A stretch of 64,000 nt of DNA from Alphaproteobacteria bacterium (GCA_026400395.1 JAPLPD010000111.1:1-64000), one strand, 5' to 3'; numbered from the stretch's first letter, positions 37,437 to 48,000 are shown. Notes: a model not told the origin generated them from the sequence alone. Translations and numbers: made by a program.

Positions 37437-38618
37437 ATGGCCGCGGTCGAGCCCACCAGACCGAAAGCGCCGCTGATCTACAATCCGCAGGCCTGCAGCA
37501 TCGCCTATCAGGTCCTGCTATGCGCGGCGATCGTGTTCCTGGCGTGGAGCGCGATCCACAACGCGGCCGAGAACTTGGCCCGCGCCAAGATCGCGTCCGG
37601 GTTCGGCTTCTGGGACAACACCGCAGGATTCGATATCAGCCAGACGTTGATCCAATACGCGACCACATCAAGCTATGGACGCGCCTTTTGGGTAGGCCTG
37701 ATCAACACGCTGCTGGTCGCCGCTCTCGGCATCGTGCTCGCGACGATCCTCGGGTTCCTGATCGGCATCGCGCGGCTGTCGAAGAACTGGCTCTTGTCGC
37801 GCATGGCCTCCTTTTATGTCGAGACCATCCGCAACATCCCGTTACTGTTGCAGTTGCTGTTTTGGTACAACGCCGTCCTCAAGGCGCTGCCGGGTATTCG
37901 CGAAAGTTTGGCGATACCGGGCGGCGGTTTTTTGAACAACCGGGGCCTGTTCCTGCCGCAGCCGATTTTCGAGTCGGGCTCCGGGATCGCATTGGTCGCG
38001 CTCGCCGCGGGCATTGCAGCGTCCATCGCCTATGCAGTCTGGGCGAAGCGCCGGCAGATGGCGACTGGACGGCAAGCGCCGGTACTTTGGGTAGGGCTCG
38101 GCCTTATGGTCGTTATGCCGCTCGCCGTGCTCGCGCTCTCGGGCTTTCCTGTGACCTTCAACTATCCGGAAGCCGGACGGTTCAATATTCGCGGCGGCAT
38201 TGAGATTTTGCCCGAGTTCATGGCGCTGCTGTTTGGGCTTTCGATCTACACCGCGGCGTTCATCGCCGAGGTGGTGCGCGCCGGTATTACGTCAGTGGTG
38301 AAAGGGCAGACCGAGGCTGCTTATTCGCTTGGACTACGGCCTGGTGCGACCCTGCGCCTTGTGGTGATCCCGCAGGCGATGCGGGTGATTATCCCGCCGC
38401 TCACCAGCCAGTATCTGAACATCACCAAGAATTCGACGCTCGCGGTTGCGATCGGATACCCGGACCTTGTCCAGATATTCGCGGGGACCGTGCTCAACCA
38501 GACCGGCCAGGCGGTCGAGGTTATCGTGATCACCATGGCGGTCTATCTCACGATCAGTCTGGTCACGTCGGGACTGATGAACCTTTACAACCGTCGTATT
38601 TCTCTGGTCGAGCGATGA
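37437..38618 (+). CDS. aapQ: amino-acid ABC transporter permease (AapQ-like)
   Basis: ETIRNIPLLLQLLFWY; IYTAAFIAEVVRAGITSVVKGQTEAAYSLGL. Confidence 0.9.
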   Translation: MAAVEPTRPKAPLIYNPQACSIAYQVLLCAAIVFLAWSAIHNAAENLARAKIASGFGFWDNTAGFDISQTLIQYATTSSYGRAFWVGLINTLLVAALGIVLATILGFLIGIARLSKNWLLSRMASFYVETIRNIPLLLQLLFWYNAVLKALPGIRESLAIPGGGFLNNRGLFLPQPIFESGSGIALVALAAGIAASIAYAVWAKRRQMATGRQAPVLWVGLGLMVVMPLAVLALSGFPVTFNYPEAGRFNIRGGIEILPEFMALLFGLSIYTAAFIAEVVRAGITSVVKGQTEAAYSLGLRPGATLRLVVIPQAMRVIIPPLTSQYLNITKNSTLAVAIGYPDLVQIFAGTVLNQTGQAVEVIVITMAVYLTISLVTSGLMNLYNRRISLVER

Positions 38619-39790
38619 GCGACATTGCAACGACCACCGACGCTGAACTGATGGAGGGTCCGGCCTTTGTCCGTGGCCAGCCGTTGGCCCCGTTGCCGCC
38701 GCCGATCAAGGAGGGTGGCGCAGTTGGCTGGATGCGCAAGAATCTTTTTTCCGGCGTCCTCAACATCGCGCTCACTATCGTGTGCGCGGCGCTGATCGTC
38801 TGGATCGTGCCGCCGCTGATCAAATTTCTGGTGATCGACGCGGTGTGGAATGGATCGGGCCGCGCCGATTGTCTGCAGCAGCCTGGACAGCCGGAGATCG
38901 GCGCCTGCTGGGCTTACGTCTTTGATAAGATCAGCTTCTTCACTTATGGCTTCTACCCGATTGGCGAGCGCTGGCGCGTCGATGTGTTCTTTGCGTTGCT
39001 GACGATCGGGGTGGGGTGGATGGCGTGGCTGAACGCGCCGCGCCGCGACATTTGCATGATCTATTTCTTCATCGTGCTGCCGGCCGCGTCGCTGATCCTG
39101 CTGCTGGGCTGGCCGCCGATCGGCCTGCCGAAGGTTGCGACCACCCAATGGGGCGGCGTGCTGGTGACCGTGGTGGTGGCCTCCGTCGGCATCGTGTTCT
39201 CGCTGCCGATCGGCATCGTTTTGGCGCTCGGTCGTCGCTCGAAAATGCCCGCGGTGAGGCTGTTCTCGGTGATGTTCATCGAGTTCGTGCGCGGCGTACC
39301 GCTGATCACGGTGCTGTTCATGGCAAGCGTCATGCTGCCGTTGTTCGTGCCGGACACCTGGTCGCCGGACAAGCTGTTGCGCGCGCTGGTCGGTGTCTCG
39401 CTGTTCGCGGCGGCCTATATGGCGGAGGTGGTGCGCGCCGGCCTGCAGGCGATCCCGAAGGGGCAGTTCGAGGGCGCCATGGCGGTGGGGCTGGGCTACT
39501 GGCAGACCATGCGTTTCATCGTCCTGCCGCAGGCGCTGAAGATCACCATTCCGAACATCGTCAACACCACGATCGGGCTGTTCAAGGACACCACGCTGGT
39601 GTTCATCGTCGGCATCTTCGACTTCCTGATGACGGTGGAGGCCGGCCGCGGCGACCCCGCCTGGGCGACGCCGGTGACCAGCACCACCGGCTACGCGTTC
39701 GCCGCGATCTTCTATCTGGTGTTCTGCTACGGCATGTCGCGCTATGCGCGGTTCGTCGAGGCCCGGCTCGCCGCGGGCGACCGGCGATAA
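38615..39790 (+). CDS. aapM: amino-acid ABC transporter permease (AapM-like)
   Basis: FIEFVRGVPLITVLFMASVMLPLF; YMAEVVRAGLQAIPKGQFEGAMAVGL. Confidence 0.9.
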   Translation: MSDIATTTDAELMEGPAFVRGQPLAPLPPPIKEGGAVGWMRKNLFSGVLNIALTIVCAALIVWIVPPLIKFLVIDAVWNGSGRADCLQQPGQPEIGACWAYVFDKISFFTYGFYPIGERWRVDVFFALLTIGVGWMAWLNAPRRDICMIYFFIVLPAASLILLLGWPPIGLPKVATTQWGGVLVTVVVASVGIVFSLPIGIVLALGRRSKMPAVRLFSVMFIEFVRGVPLITVLFMASVMLPLFVPDTWSPDKLLRALVGVSLFAAAYMAEVVRAGLQAIPKGQFEGAMAVGLGYWQTMRFIVLPQALKITIPNIVNTTIGLFKDTTLVFIVGIFDFLMTVEAGRGDPAWATPVTSTTGYAFAAIFYLVFCYGMSRYARFVEARLAAGDRR

Positions 39791-39799
39791 GGAGCGCAA

Positions 39800-40576
39800 A
39801 TGGCATTGGCAAACTCTGCACTGAAGCCCGCGCCGCTGAAAACCGGCGTCGCCGTGGACATGATCGGCGTGCACAAGTGGTACGGCGACTTTCATGTGCT
39901 GCGCGACATCAACCTGCGCGTCACCAAGAGCGAACGCATCGTGATTTGCGGGCCGTCCGGGTCCGGCAAGTCCACCATGATCCGCTGCATCAATCGGCTG
40001 GAGGAGCATCAGAAGGGCAGCATCATCGTCGATGGCACTGAGCTTGCCAACGACCTCAAGAAGATCGACGAAGTGCGCCGCGACGTCGGCATGGTGTTCC
40101 AGCATTTCAATCTGTTCCCGCACTTGACCGTGCTGGAAAACCTCACGCTGGCGCCGATCTGGGTGCGCAAGCAGCCGAAGAAGGAAGCCGAGGAGATCGC
40201 GATGCATTATCTGCAGCGCGTCAAGATCCCCGAACAGGCCGGCAAGTTCCCCGGACAACTCTCCGGTGGCCAGCAGCAGCGGGTGGCGATCGCGCGGGCG
40301 CTCTGTATGAACCCCAAGATCATGCTGTTCGACGAGCCTACCTCGGCGCTTGATCCGGAGATGGTCAAGGAGGTGCTCGACACCATGGTGCAACTCGCCG
40401 AAGACGGCATGACCATGCTGTGCGTTACCCACGAGATGAGCTTTGCGCGGCAAGTGGCCAACCGCATCGTATTCATGGACGAGGGGCAGATCGTCGAGGT
40501 GAACGAGCCGAAGGCATTCTTCGACAATCCGCAGCACGAGCGGACCCGGCTGTTCCTGAGCCAGATATTGCATTGA
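39800..40576 (+). CDS. aapP: amino-acid ABC transporter ATP-binding protein (AapP-like)
   Basis: GPSGSGKSTMIRCINRLE; LSGGQQQRVAIARAL; IMLFDEPTSALDPEMVKEVLD. Confidence 0.93.
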   Translation: MALANSALKPAPLKTGVAVDMIGVHKWYGDFHVLRDINLRVTKSERIVICGPSGSGKSTMIRCINRLEEHQKGSIIVDGTELANDLKKIDEVRRDVGMVFQHFNLFPHLTVLENLTLAPIWVRKQPKKEAEEIAMHYLQRVKIPEQAGKFPGQLSGGQQQRVAIARALCMNPKIMLFDEPTSALDPEMVKEVLDTMVQLAEDGMTMLCVTHEMSFARQVANRIVFMDEGQIVEVNEPKAFFDNPQHERTRLFLSQILH

Positions 40577-40730
40577 GGCGGCCGGGCGGGCGAGGCGGGC
40601 CGCGTGCGGAAATCCTGGCAGTCAATCTATTCATCGCGCATCGCTCGGTCGGCCAGCGGCCGACAAGCCAGCGGCGAATGAACCGATGACCGAACTGATC
40701 ATTGGCTCTGCCGTTACATTGCCGAGAAGC

Positions 40731-41768
40731 TCAATGCGCCAGCGGGCCGCTGGCCTTCTTCCAGGCGTCGATGCCGCCCTGGATGTGGCAGGCGCTGCAG
40801 AGCCCCGCGTCCTGCGCGGCCTGCACAGCCATCGCCGAGCGTTCGCCGAACGCGCAGTAGAACAGCAGCCGCTTGCTGGTGGCCTTCGCAAGCTCGTGCA
40901 GCATGCCACCGCTGGCGATGGTTTCCTGCAGGCTCGGGTAGGGCACATGCAGCGAACCGGGGATTGTGCCGTGCCGCTCGCGCTCGGTGCGCTCGCGGAG
41001 ATCGATCAGCGCCACATCCGGCTTGCCGATTAGCGCCATCGCATTGGTCACCGACAACGCCCAGCCGCGCCGTGCGATCTCCTCCTGGTGCAGACCGACC
41101 TTCATGTTGGCCGGCACCGCCACATCCATCATCTTCGGATTGGCAAGCTTGAGGTTGTTCATCAGGGCGACGTATTCGTCCATCGACTTGACCTGAAGCC
41201 GCGGGTTGTAGGCTTTCTCTTCGCCAATTGTGGAGACGGTGTCGCCTTTGTAGTCGTGGGCCGGATAGACCAGCGTTTCGTTCGGCAGCTTGAGCAGCCG
41301 GCCGAACAGCGACTCGTATTGCTGGCGCGGGTCGCCATTCTGGAAATCGGTGCGGCCGGTGCCGCGGATCAGCAGTGTGTCGCCGGTGAACACCCGGTCC
41401 GGCATCATGAAGCTGTAGGAATCGTCGGTGTGGCCGGGCGTGTAGATCACGTCGAGGGCGAGCCCTTCGATGGTCAACTGTTCGCCATCGGCGAGCCGCA
41501 TCGAAACGACATCGGCCTTGGTCTGCTCGCCCATCACGGTGATGCAATGGGTCTTGTCGCGCAACGCGCCAAGACCGGTTATGTGGTCGGCGTGCATATG
41601 GGTGTCGACCGCCTTCACCAGCTTGAGGTCGAGTTCCCGCACCAACGACAGATAGCGATCGACCTTTTCCAGCACCGGGTCGATGATCAGCGCCTCGCCG
41701 CCGCGGCGGCTGGCGAGCAGATAGGAATAGGTGCCGGAGGTTTGATCGAACAACTGGCGGAAGATCAT
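40731..41768 (-). CDS. MBL-fold persulfide dioxygenase (ETHE1-like) fused to rhodanese domain
   Basis: THMHADHITG, YTPGHTDDSYSF, GDTLLIRGTGRTDFQNGD, YPAHDYKGDTVSTIGEEKAYNPRL; C-terminal rhodanese LLFYCAFGERSAMAVQAAQDAG. Confidence 0.9.
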   Translation of the reverse strand: MIFRQLFDQTSGTYSYLLASRRGGEALIIDPVLEKVDRYLSLVRELDLKLVKAVDTHMHADHITGLGALRDKTHCITVMGEQTKADVVSMRLADGEQLTIEGLALDVIYTPGHTDDSYSFMMPDRVFTGDTLLIRGTGRTDFQNGDPRQQYESLFGRLLKLPNETLVYPAHDYKGDTVSTIGEEKAYNPRLQVKSMDEYVALMNNLKLANPKMMDVAVPANMKVGLHQEEIARRGWALSVTNAMALIGKPDVALIDLRERTERERHGTIPGSLHVPYPSLQETIASGGMLHELAKATSKRLLFYCAFGERSAMAVQAAQDAGLCSACHIQGGIDAWKKASGPLAH

Positions 41769-41820
41769 GGGCCAATTCTCCAGCTTCGATGCAGGCGAAA
41801 GGATAGCGCTGGCGGCCTGG

Positions 41821-42582
41821 TCACTCCAGATAGATCATCTTTCGTGAGGTGCCGCCGTCCACCACGAAATTGGCGCCGGTGACGAAACCGGACTTCTCCC
41901 GGTCAAGCAGGAACGCGACGATTTCCGCTACGTCCTGCGGCTTTCCCACGCGTCCCACCGGATGCTGGGTGTGGTCTTTGCGCTTGAGCTTGGCGTACTC
42001 GCTGGTGGCGATCCAGCCCGGACTCACGCAATTGACGCGGATGTCCGGGCCGAGGCTGACCGCAAGCGAGTGGGTCAACGCGAGCAGCCCGCCCTTGGAG
42101 GCCGAATAGGATTCCGTGTTGGGTTCCGACATCAGTGCCCGCGTCGATGCGATGGTGACGATCGAACCCTTGGAGGAGCGGAGCGCGCGCTGGGCCGCGC
42201 GCGCCAGCAGGAAGGTCGCCGTCAAGTTGATGTCGAGGACGCGCCGCCAGTCTTCCAGAGAAAGCCGCCGGATCGGACGGCGGAGCATGATGCCCGCGTT
42301 GGCGACAACCGCATCGAGCCGGCCGAACCGATCGAGCGTCTGCCGCACCGCGTCGGCCACCGTGTCCTCGTCGGCAACGTCACCCTCGATGGTCAGCGAC
42401 GACCGCGCCCAGCCGCGGAACTGCTGCACCAGGCTCGTTTTCGGCAGGTCGAAGGCGGCGACGCACCAGCCGGCGTCGAGCAGGTGGTGCGAGATGGCCC
42501 GGCCGATCCCGTTCGCGGCTCCGGTCACAAGCGCGACCGGCCGGTTCGGTTTTGCCGCCACGCGTGCCCCCGCCCGCGCCAT
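41821..42582 (-). CDS. SDR family oxidoreductase
   Basis: VALVTGAANGIGRAISHHLLDAG; VANAGIM; YSASKGGLLALTHSLAVSLGPDIRVNCVSPGWI. Confidence 0.88.
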   Translation of the reverse strand: MARAGARVAAKPNRPVALVTGAANGIGRAISHHLLDAGWCVAAFDLPKTSLVQQFRGWARSSLTIEGDVADEDTVADAVRQTLDRFGRLDAVVANAGIMLRRPIRRLSLEDWRRVLDINLTATFLLARAAQRALRSSKGSIVTIASTRALMSEPNTESYSASKGGLLALTHSLAVSLGPDIRVNCVSPGWIATSEYAKLKRKDHTQHPVGRVGKPQDVAEIVAFLLDREKSGFVTGANFVVDGGTSRKMIYLE

Positions 42583-42583
42583 C

Positions 42584-43444
42584 CTAGTCTTTCGTCGCAA
42601 TCGGCAGGTCTGGCCGTCCGCCCCATTCGGTCCACGAGCCGTCGTAAAGCGCCGTGGGCGTCTTGCCGATGGCGTCGAGGGCAAACCACAGGGTTGCCGC
42701 GGTGACACCCGAGCCGCAACTCGTGATGATCGGCTGGTCGAGATCGACGCCGCCGGCGATGAATTTTTCCTTGATCTTGTCCGGTGCGATCAGCCGCCCG
42801 TTTTCGATCAAACCGGTCACCGGCACGTTCTTGGCGCCGGGCATGTGGCCAGAGCGAATACCCGGCCGCGGTTCGACGTCCTCGCCACGGAAGCGGCTGG
42901 CCGGCCGCGCGTCCACCACCTGGGCGGATTTGTCGATCAGTGCCAGATGCACGTCGTCGGCGTTGGCGACCACCCGCGTGTTCAATTCGGACTGGAATTT
43001 CCGGGGCGTGCGCTGGGCCGGGCCGGTCTCGACCGCGCGGCCTTCGGCCTTCCACTTCGGCAGTCCGCCATCGAGGATATAGACCTTCTTGGCGCCGAAA
43101 ATCTTGAACGTCCACCACACCCGCGGCGAGCCGCCGAGGCCCGTGCCGTCATAGATCACGATGGTGTCGTCGCGGTCGATGCCGAGCGCGCTCACGTCCT
43201 TATCGAATTGGGTCGTCCCTGGCAGCATGTGCGGCAGGTCAGAGGAATGGTCGGCGATGGCGTCGATGTCGAAGAACGCCGCGCCGGGAATATGGCCAGC
43301 GAGAAACTCCTCCTTCGCATTGCGCTTGAGCGCGGGCAGGTAGAACGAGGCATCGACAATGCTGATTTCGGGCTCGCCCATGCGGGCGGCCAGCCATTCG
43401 GTGGTGACCAGATTTTTGCTGGCAGGGGGGTGGGGTTCGGGCAT
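42584..43444 (-). CDS. sseA: 3-mercaptopyruvate sulfurtransferase
   Basis: Two rhodanese domains; IVIYDGTGLGGSPRVWWTFKIFG; active-site loop TSCGSGVTAATLWFAL. Confidence 0.88.
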   Translation of the reverse strand: MPEPHPPASKNLVTTEWLAARMGEPEISIVDASFYLPALKRNAKEEFLAGHIPGAAFFDIDAIADHSSDLPHMLPGTTQFDKDVSALGIDRDDTIVIYDGTGLGGSPRVWWTFKIFGAKKVYILDGGLPKWKAEGRAVETGPAQRTPRKFQSELNTRVVANADDVHLALIDKSAQVVDARPASRFRGEDVEPRPGIRSGHMPGAKNVPVTGLIENGRLIAPDKIKEKFIAGGVDLDQPIITSCGSGVTAATLWFALDAIGKTPTALYDGSWTEWGGRPDLPIATKD

Positions 43445-43602
43445 TTGGCGCTCTCACTTTCCTCGATGCAGACTACACCAACGCCATCCGCCCGCAGCGG
43501 TTCAATTCCTGCCTTTTTTGGCCTGGAGGGGGCGAAACCCCACCGAATCGGGCTGCTTGCGGTGGCCCCTGAGGCCGTCCCGGAATTGGCGGCTGCTTCC
43601 GC

Positions 43603-44643
43603 CTAGATTGTCTCGAATGGAATTTTGAGGCTCGATTTTTTCTCTAGCCAGGCCGGGACCGGTAGTTTTTTCGACCGCAGAAACTCCGGGTTGAACAGCT
43701 TCGACTGGTAGCGCGTTCCGGAATCGCAGAGCACGGTGACGATGGTTTTGCCGGGCCCCAGGTCCTTGGCCAGCTGGATGGCGCCGGCCACATTGATGCC
43801 GGACGAACCTCCGAGGCAGAGCCCCTCGTGCTCCAGCAGATCGAAGATGATCGGCACGGCCTCCTCGTCGGGGATGAGGTAGGGCTTGTCGACCGTGATG
43901 TCGTCGATGATCGGGGTGACGCGGCCGAGCCCGATGCCTTCGGTGATTGAGCCACCGTCGGTGGATTTGGCGAGGCCGGTGGAGAACAGATTGTACATCG
44001 CGGCCCCGCGCGGGTCGGCGACGCCGATCACGATGTCCTTTTTCTTTTCACGCAGAAATATCGATGTACCGGCGAGCGTGCCGCCGGTGCCGACCGAGCA
44101 GATGAAGCCATCGATCGTGCCGCCCGTCTGTTCCCAGAGTTCCGGACCAGTTGAGAGGTAGTGAGCCAGGCGGTTGTCGCGGTTGTTCCACTGATCGGCG
44201 AACAGCACGCCGCTTTTTTCGGTCTTGCGAAGGTTGTCGGCGAGGCGGCGCGCGACGTGCTGGTAATTGTCGGGATTGCTGTAGGGCAGGGCGGGCACCT
44301 CGACCAACTCGGCGCCGCAGAGCCGCAGAATGTCCTTCTTTTCCTGGCTCTGGGTGTTGGGGATGACGATGACGGTGCGGTAGCCGCGCGCGTTGGCGAC
44401 CAGCGCCAGTCCGATCCCGGTGTTGCCGGCTGTGCCCTCGACCACGAGGCCGCCGGGCTTGAGGTCGCCGCGTTTCTCGGCCTCCAGGATCATCTGGCGG
44501 CCGGGGCGGTCCTTCACCGAACCGCCTGGATTCATGAATTCGGCCTTGCCCAGAATGGTGCAGCCGGTTGCCGCCGAGGCGCGCTCGAGCTTGATCAGCG
44601 GTGTGTTGCCGATGGCTTCGACGACTCCGTCGCGGAATGACAT
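43603..44643 (-). CDS. cysK: cysteine synthase A-like PLP enzyme
   Basis: EAIGNTPLIKL, NPGGSVKDRPGRQMI, EGTAGNTGIGLALVANARGY, GTGGTLAGTS, GGSSGINVAGA. Confidence 0.9.
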   Translation of the reverse strand: MSFRDGVVEAIGNTPLIKLERASAATGCTILGKAEFMNPGGSVKDRPGRQMILEAEKRGDLKPGGLVVEGTAGNTGIGLALVANARGYRTVIVIPNTQSQEKKDILRLCGAELVEVPALPYSNPDNYQHVARRLADNLRKTEKSGVLFADQWNNRDNRLAHYLSTGPELWEQTGGTIDGFICSVGTGGTLAGTSIFLREKKKDIVIGVADPRGAAMYNLFSTGLAKSTDGGSITEGIGLGRVTPIIDDITVDKPYLIPDEEAVPIIFDLLEHEGLCLGGSSGINVAGAIQLAKDLGPGKTIVTVLCDSGTRYQSKLFNPEFLRSKKLPVPAWLEKKSSLKIPFETI

Positions 44644-44840
44644 GGGTGTTTCGCCTGTTACGAGACGCCGAAACGTAGTGGACCGCCTGTCTGGCGACAA
44701 GACCGCGCGATTGTCTGCGCGATTGTGCCGCGCGATTGTGGGGAAGTTCATGCTATCGGCACGCGGGACGGCAGCAACAGACGCGCGGAGGATGAGTTGG
44801 GACGGCGCTTGCGTTCTGTGGCGCCGCGAAACCGCTGGCG

Positions 44841-46250
44841 TCAGGTGGCGTTGGACTTGAGGCCGGAGAAGGCTTTCAAAGCGCGCTCCCGAGCGGCGCG
44901 ATGCTCGACGATGGGGGCCGGATAAGCCGTTCCGAACAGCGTGCCGCCGTCGGCCGCCTCGGGCACGAAGGTGTCCACATACGCGCCCTTCGGATCGAAT
45001 TTCTCCGCCTGGATCGCGGGATTGAACACGCGGAAGTAGGGCGCGGCGTCCGCGCCGCAGCCGGCCACCCATTGCCAGCCCGCCGGATTGTTGGCGGCGT
45101 CCGCATCGACCAGCGTATTCCAGAACCACTGCTCGCCCGCGCGCCAGTCGATCATCAGATGCTTGACCAGGAACGACGCCACCACCATGCGGACGCGGTT
45201 ATGCATCCAGCCGGTTTGCCAGAGCTGGCGCATGCCGGCATCGACCATCGGATATCCGGTCTGGCCCCGCTGCCAGGCGCGCAACGCCTTGTTGTCCGTG
45301 CGCCAGGGAAAGCGGTCGAAGCGCCGGTCGATGTTGCGGGTGGCGAGATCGGGATACTGGTGCAGCAGATGATAGGCGAACTCGCGCCAGCCGATCTCCG
45401 AAAGAAACTTTTCCAAGTCCGCCGCGCGCGGGCGAAGGCCACGGCCGGAGCCGGCTGCGATCTGGGCGGCGTGCCATATCTGGAACGGGCTGATCTCGCC
45501 GAAGCGCAGATAGGGCGACAGCCGCGACGTGCCGGGGAGGTCCGGACGGTCGCGCTGCGTGGCGTAGCCCGCAAGCTCTTTGTCGAGGAATTCGGCAAGC
45601 CGCTCCTGCGCGCCGGTTTCGCCACGCGTCCAGCTTTCGCGCATCCCTGCGGCCCAGTCGGGCTGTTCCGGTTCGAGTTTCCAGCTCGCGAGATCGTCCG
45701 ATGGGAGGCCGTGCACGCCATCGATGCGCTTTGGCGCGGGAAGGGGCGCGCGCGGCGGGCCGAGCGTCTGCGCGGTGCGCCAGAACGGCGTGAAGACCTG
45801 CAACGGGTTTCCGCTTTTGCCGAGGATTGGCGGATCGTGAAGCAGTGCCGCCTGGAAGGTGCGGACCGCGACGCCGCGTGTGGCGAGGCTGTTCGCCAGC
45901 GTTTCGTCGATGGCAGCACCGGCGTCGTGGCGGCGGTTCCAATGGACGGCGTTGGCGCCGCTGTTGGCGGCCACCGATGCGACGACCTGCGCCGCCGGCC
46001 CCCGCCGTAAAACCAAGCTCGCGCCGCGTTGCTCCAACGACCGGACGAGGGCGCGAAGCGATCCCGCCAGCCACCAGCGCGCCGCGCCGCCCAGCGGGCG
46101 GATGCCCGGCGTTTCGTCCAGCACATAAAGGCAAACGAGCGGACGGCCGGACTGGACCGCTTCCGCCAGCGCCGGATGGTCGGCCACCCGCAGATCGTCG
46201 CGGAACCAGACGATCGTCGGGGCGGTGTCGCTGCGCGGGTGGTCGGCCAT
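44841..46250 (-). CDS. phrB: deoxyribodipyrimidine photolyase
   Basis: TIVWFRDDLRVADHPAL; WREFAYHLL; TGYPMVDAGMRQLWQTGWMHNRVRMVVASFLVKHLMIDWRAGEQWF. Confidence 0.92.
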   Translation of the reverse strand: MADHPRSDTAPTIVWFRDDLRVADHPALAEAVQSGRPLVCLYVLDETPGIRPLGGAARWWLAGSLRALVRSLEQRGASLVLRRGPAAQVVASVAANSGANAVHWNRRHDAGAAIDETLANSLATRGVAVRTFQAALLHDPPILGKSGNPLQVFTPFWRTAQTLGPPRAPLPAPKRIDGVHGLPSDDLASWKLEPEQPDWAAGMRESWTRGETGAQERLAEFLDKELAGYATQRDRPDLPGTSRLSPYLRFGEISPFQIWHAAQIAAGSGRGLRPRAADLEKFLSEIGWREFAYHLLHQYPDLATRNIDRRFDRFPWRTDNKALRAWQRGQTGYPMVDAGMRQLWQTGWMHNRVRMVVASFLVKHLMIDWRAGEQWFWNTLVDADAANNPAGWQWVAGCGADAAPYFRVFNPAIQAEKFDPKGAYVDTFVPEAADGGTLFGTAYPAPIVEHRAARERALKAFSGLKSNAT

Positions 46251-46458
46251 ACGGTGCTGTCGGATTGGGGGGGAATGAACTCATTACGTCGATTGTGCCG
46301 GATCGGTTCACCCGGCATCACATTTCAACCACTTCGAAACCATAGCGCCGGCGATCGGCGCTTTTCGCACCTGCGTTCACTGACTCTTTCACACGCCACG
46401 GCTAGGAATCGCTGCGGTACGGCGGGCGTGTGCGCTGGCCTGGCCCCGCGCGGATAGG

Positions 46459-47694
46459 ATGATGGCACTCGACGTCAACACTCTGTTCCTGGTGACCATT
46501 TACGTCGAGGCCATGCTCGGCCTGCTGCTGCTGTTCGCCTGGGTCCAGAATTCCGGCATCCACGCCGTCGCATGGTGGGGCTGCGCCCACTTGCTGCGGG
46601 CGGCGTCCATTGTCCTGTTCGGCATGTACGGTTCGGTGTCGGATGCGATTTCGATCGACCTCGCCAACGCCATCCTGTTCACCGCCTTTGCGCTGACCTG
46701 GTCGGGCGCGCGCGTGTTCAATGGCCGGGCGCCGGAGCCGATGTATATCGTCGGCGGCGCGATCCTTTGGATTCTACTGACCCATACATCGTCGCTTTTC
46801 GAGTCTCTTGACGCAAAGGTGCTGCTCGCCTCGGGCATCATCTGCGCCTATACGTGGGCGACCGCCTATGAATTCTGGCACGGCCGGGGCGAACCGCTCG
46901 TCTCACGCTGGCCGGCGATCTTCATGCTGTTCGCCCACGGCGCGCTGTTCCTGCTGCGCACTCCGCTCGCCCAAGTCCTGCCGTGGTCGCCGTCCAGCCA
47001 AGTGTTCGACAGCGTGTGGCTCACGGTGCTGAGCTTCGAGGCGCTGCTGTTCACCATCGCCATCGCCTTCATCCTGCTCGCCATGGCCAAGGAGCGCACC
47101 GAAATGCGCCACAAGACCGCGGCGCTGATCGATCCGCTCACCGGTATCGCCAACCGCCGCGCCTTCCTTGAAGACGTGATGGTGATGGCCAAGCGCCAGC
47201 AGGTGGAGCACCGGCCGGCCGCGGTGCTGCTCGCCGACCTCGATCACTTCAAGTCAATCAACGACCGCTTCGGTCATGCCGTCGGCGACCGCGTGTTGCA
47301 GATATTTGCCGCCACCGCTTGCTCCAAGCTCAGCTCTGCCGATCTGATCGGACGGCTTGGCGGCGAGGAGTTTGTTATCGTTGTTTACGATGCAGGGCGC
47401 GACCAGGGCCTCGCCATCGCCGAACGAATCCGGATGGCATTCGAGGACACAGCGTCCGACGTCGAAGGCCGATCGGTCGGCGGTACCGTCAGCATGGGCG
47501 TGGCGATCGCCGATATGAATCTGTTCGACATTCCGGCATTGCTTCAGCAGAGCGACGAGGCGCTCTATTGCGCCAAGGAGCGCGGCCGGAACCGCGTCGA
47601 GGTGGCCTCGCTGCAAATGGTGCTCGATCGTGCCAACGAGGCGGAGGCGGAGGCGGGCCACGCCACGCCGAGGGTTGCGGCCAACGCGGCCTGA
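46459..47694 (+). CDS. membrane-anchored GGDEF diguanylate cyclase
   Basis: N-terminal TM segments; DPLTGIANRRAFLED; intact RLGGEEFVIVVYD. Confidence 0.9.
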   Translation: MMALDVNTLFLVTIYVEAMLGLLLLFAWVQNSGIHAVAWWGCAHLLRAASIVLFGMYGSVSDAISIDLANAILFTAFALTWSGARVFNGRAPEPMYIVGGAILWILLTHTSSLFESLDAKVLLASGIICAYTWATAYEFWHGRGEPLVSRWPAIFMLFAHGALFLLRTPLAQVLPWSPSSQVFDSVWLTVLSFEALLFTIAIAFILLAMAKERTEMRHKTAALIDPLTGIANRRAFLEDVMVMAKRQQVEHRPAAVLLADLDHFKSINDRFGHAVGDRVLQIFAATACSKLSSADLIGRLGGEEFVIVVYDAGRDQGLAIAERIRMAFEDTASDVEGRSVGGTVSMGVAIADMNLFDIPALLQQSDEALYCAKERGRNRVEVASLQMVLDRANEAEAEAGHATPRVAANAA

Positions 47695-47746
47695 CCCTTC
47701 GATTAATGCCCGTGTCACAGTCCGTTACATCTTGCTATGACACAGC

Positions 47747-47995
47747 ATGATCGAGAGCATCGAAATCGAGAAATGCACCGGCTGCGGGGTCTGCGACGTG
47801 GTCTGCCCGGCCGATGTGATCCACATGGAAGCCCAGCCGGTCGCGGTTGAGATCGAGGGCTTGCGCCAGACTAAGCTCTTGCCGGTGATCAAGTTCCGCG
47901 AGCACTGCATCACCTGCTTCAGCTGCGAGATTTTCTGCCCGGAGCATATCGTCGATGTGCATCCGTCGGTCAAAAACCGTCCGCGACCATGGTGA
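47747..47995 (+). CDS. ferredoxin-type 4Fe-4S dicluster protein
   Basis: CTGCGVCDVVCPADVI and CITCFSCEIFCPEHIVDV. Confidence 0.9.
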   Translation: MIESIEIEKCTGCGVCDVVCPADVIHMEAQPVAVEIEGLRQTKLLPVIKFREHCITCFSCEIFCPEHIVDVHPSVKNRPRPW

Positions 47996-48000
47996 TCTGA

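Noticed and set aside
38585-40573. 662-aa antisense ORF across aapM/aapP
   Set aside because: His/Arg/Asp-rich shadow frame opposite clearly conserved transporter genes; typical of high-GC genomes.
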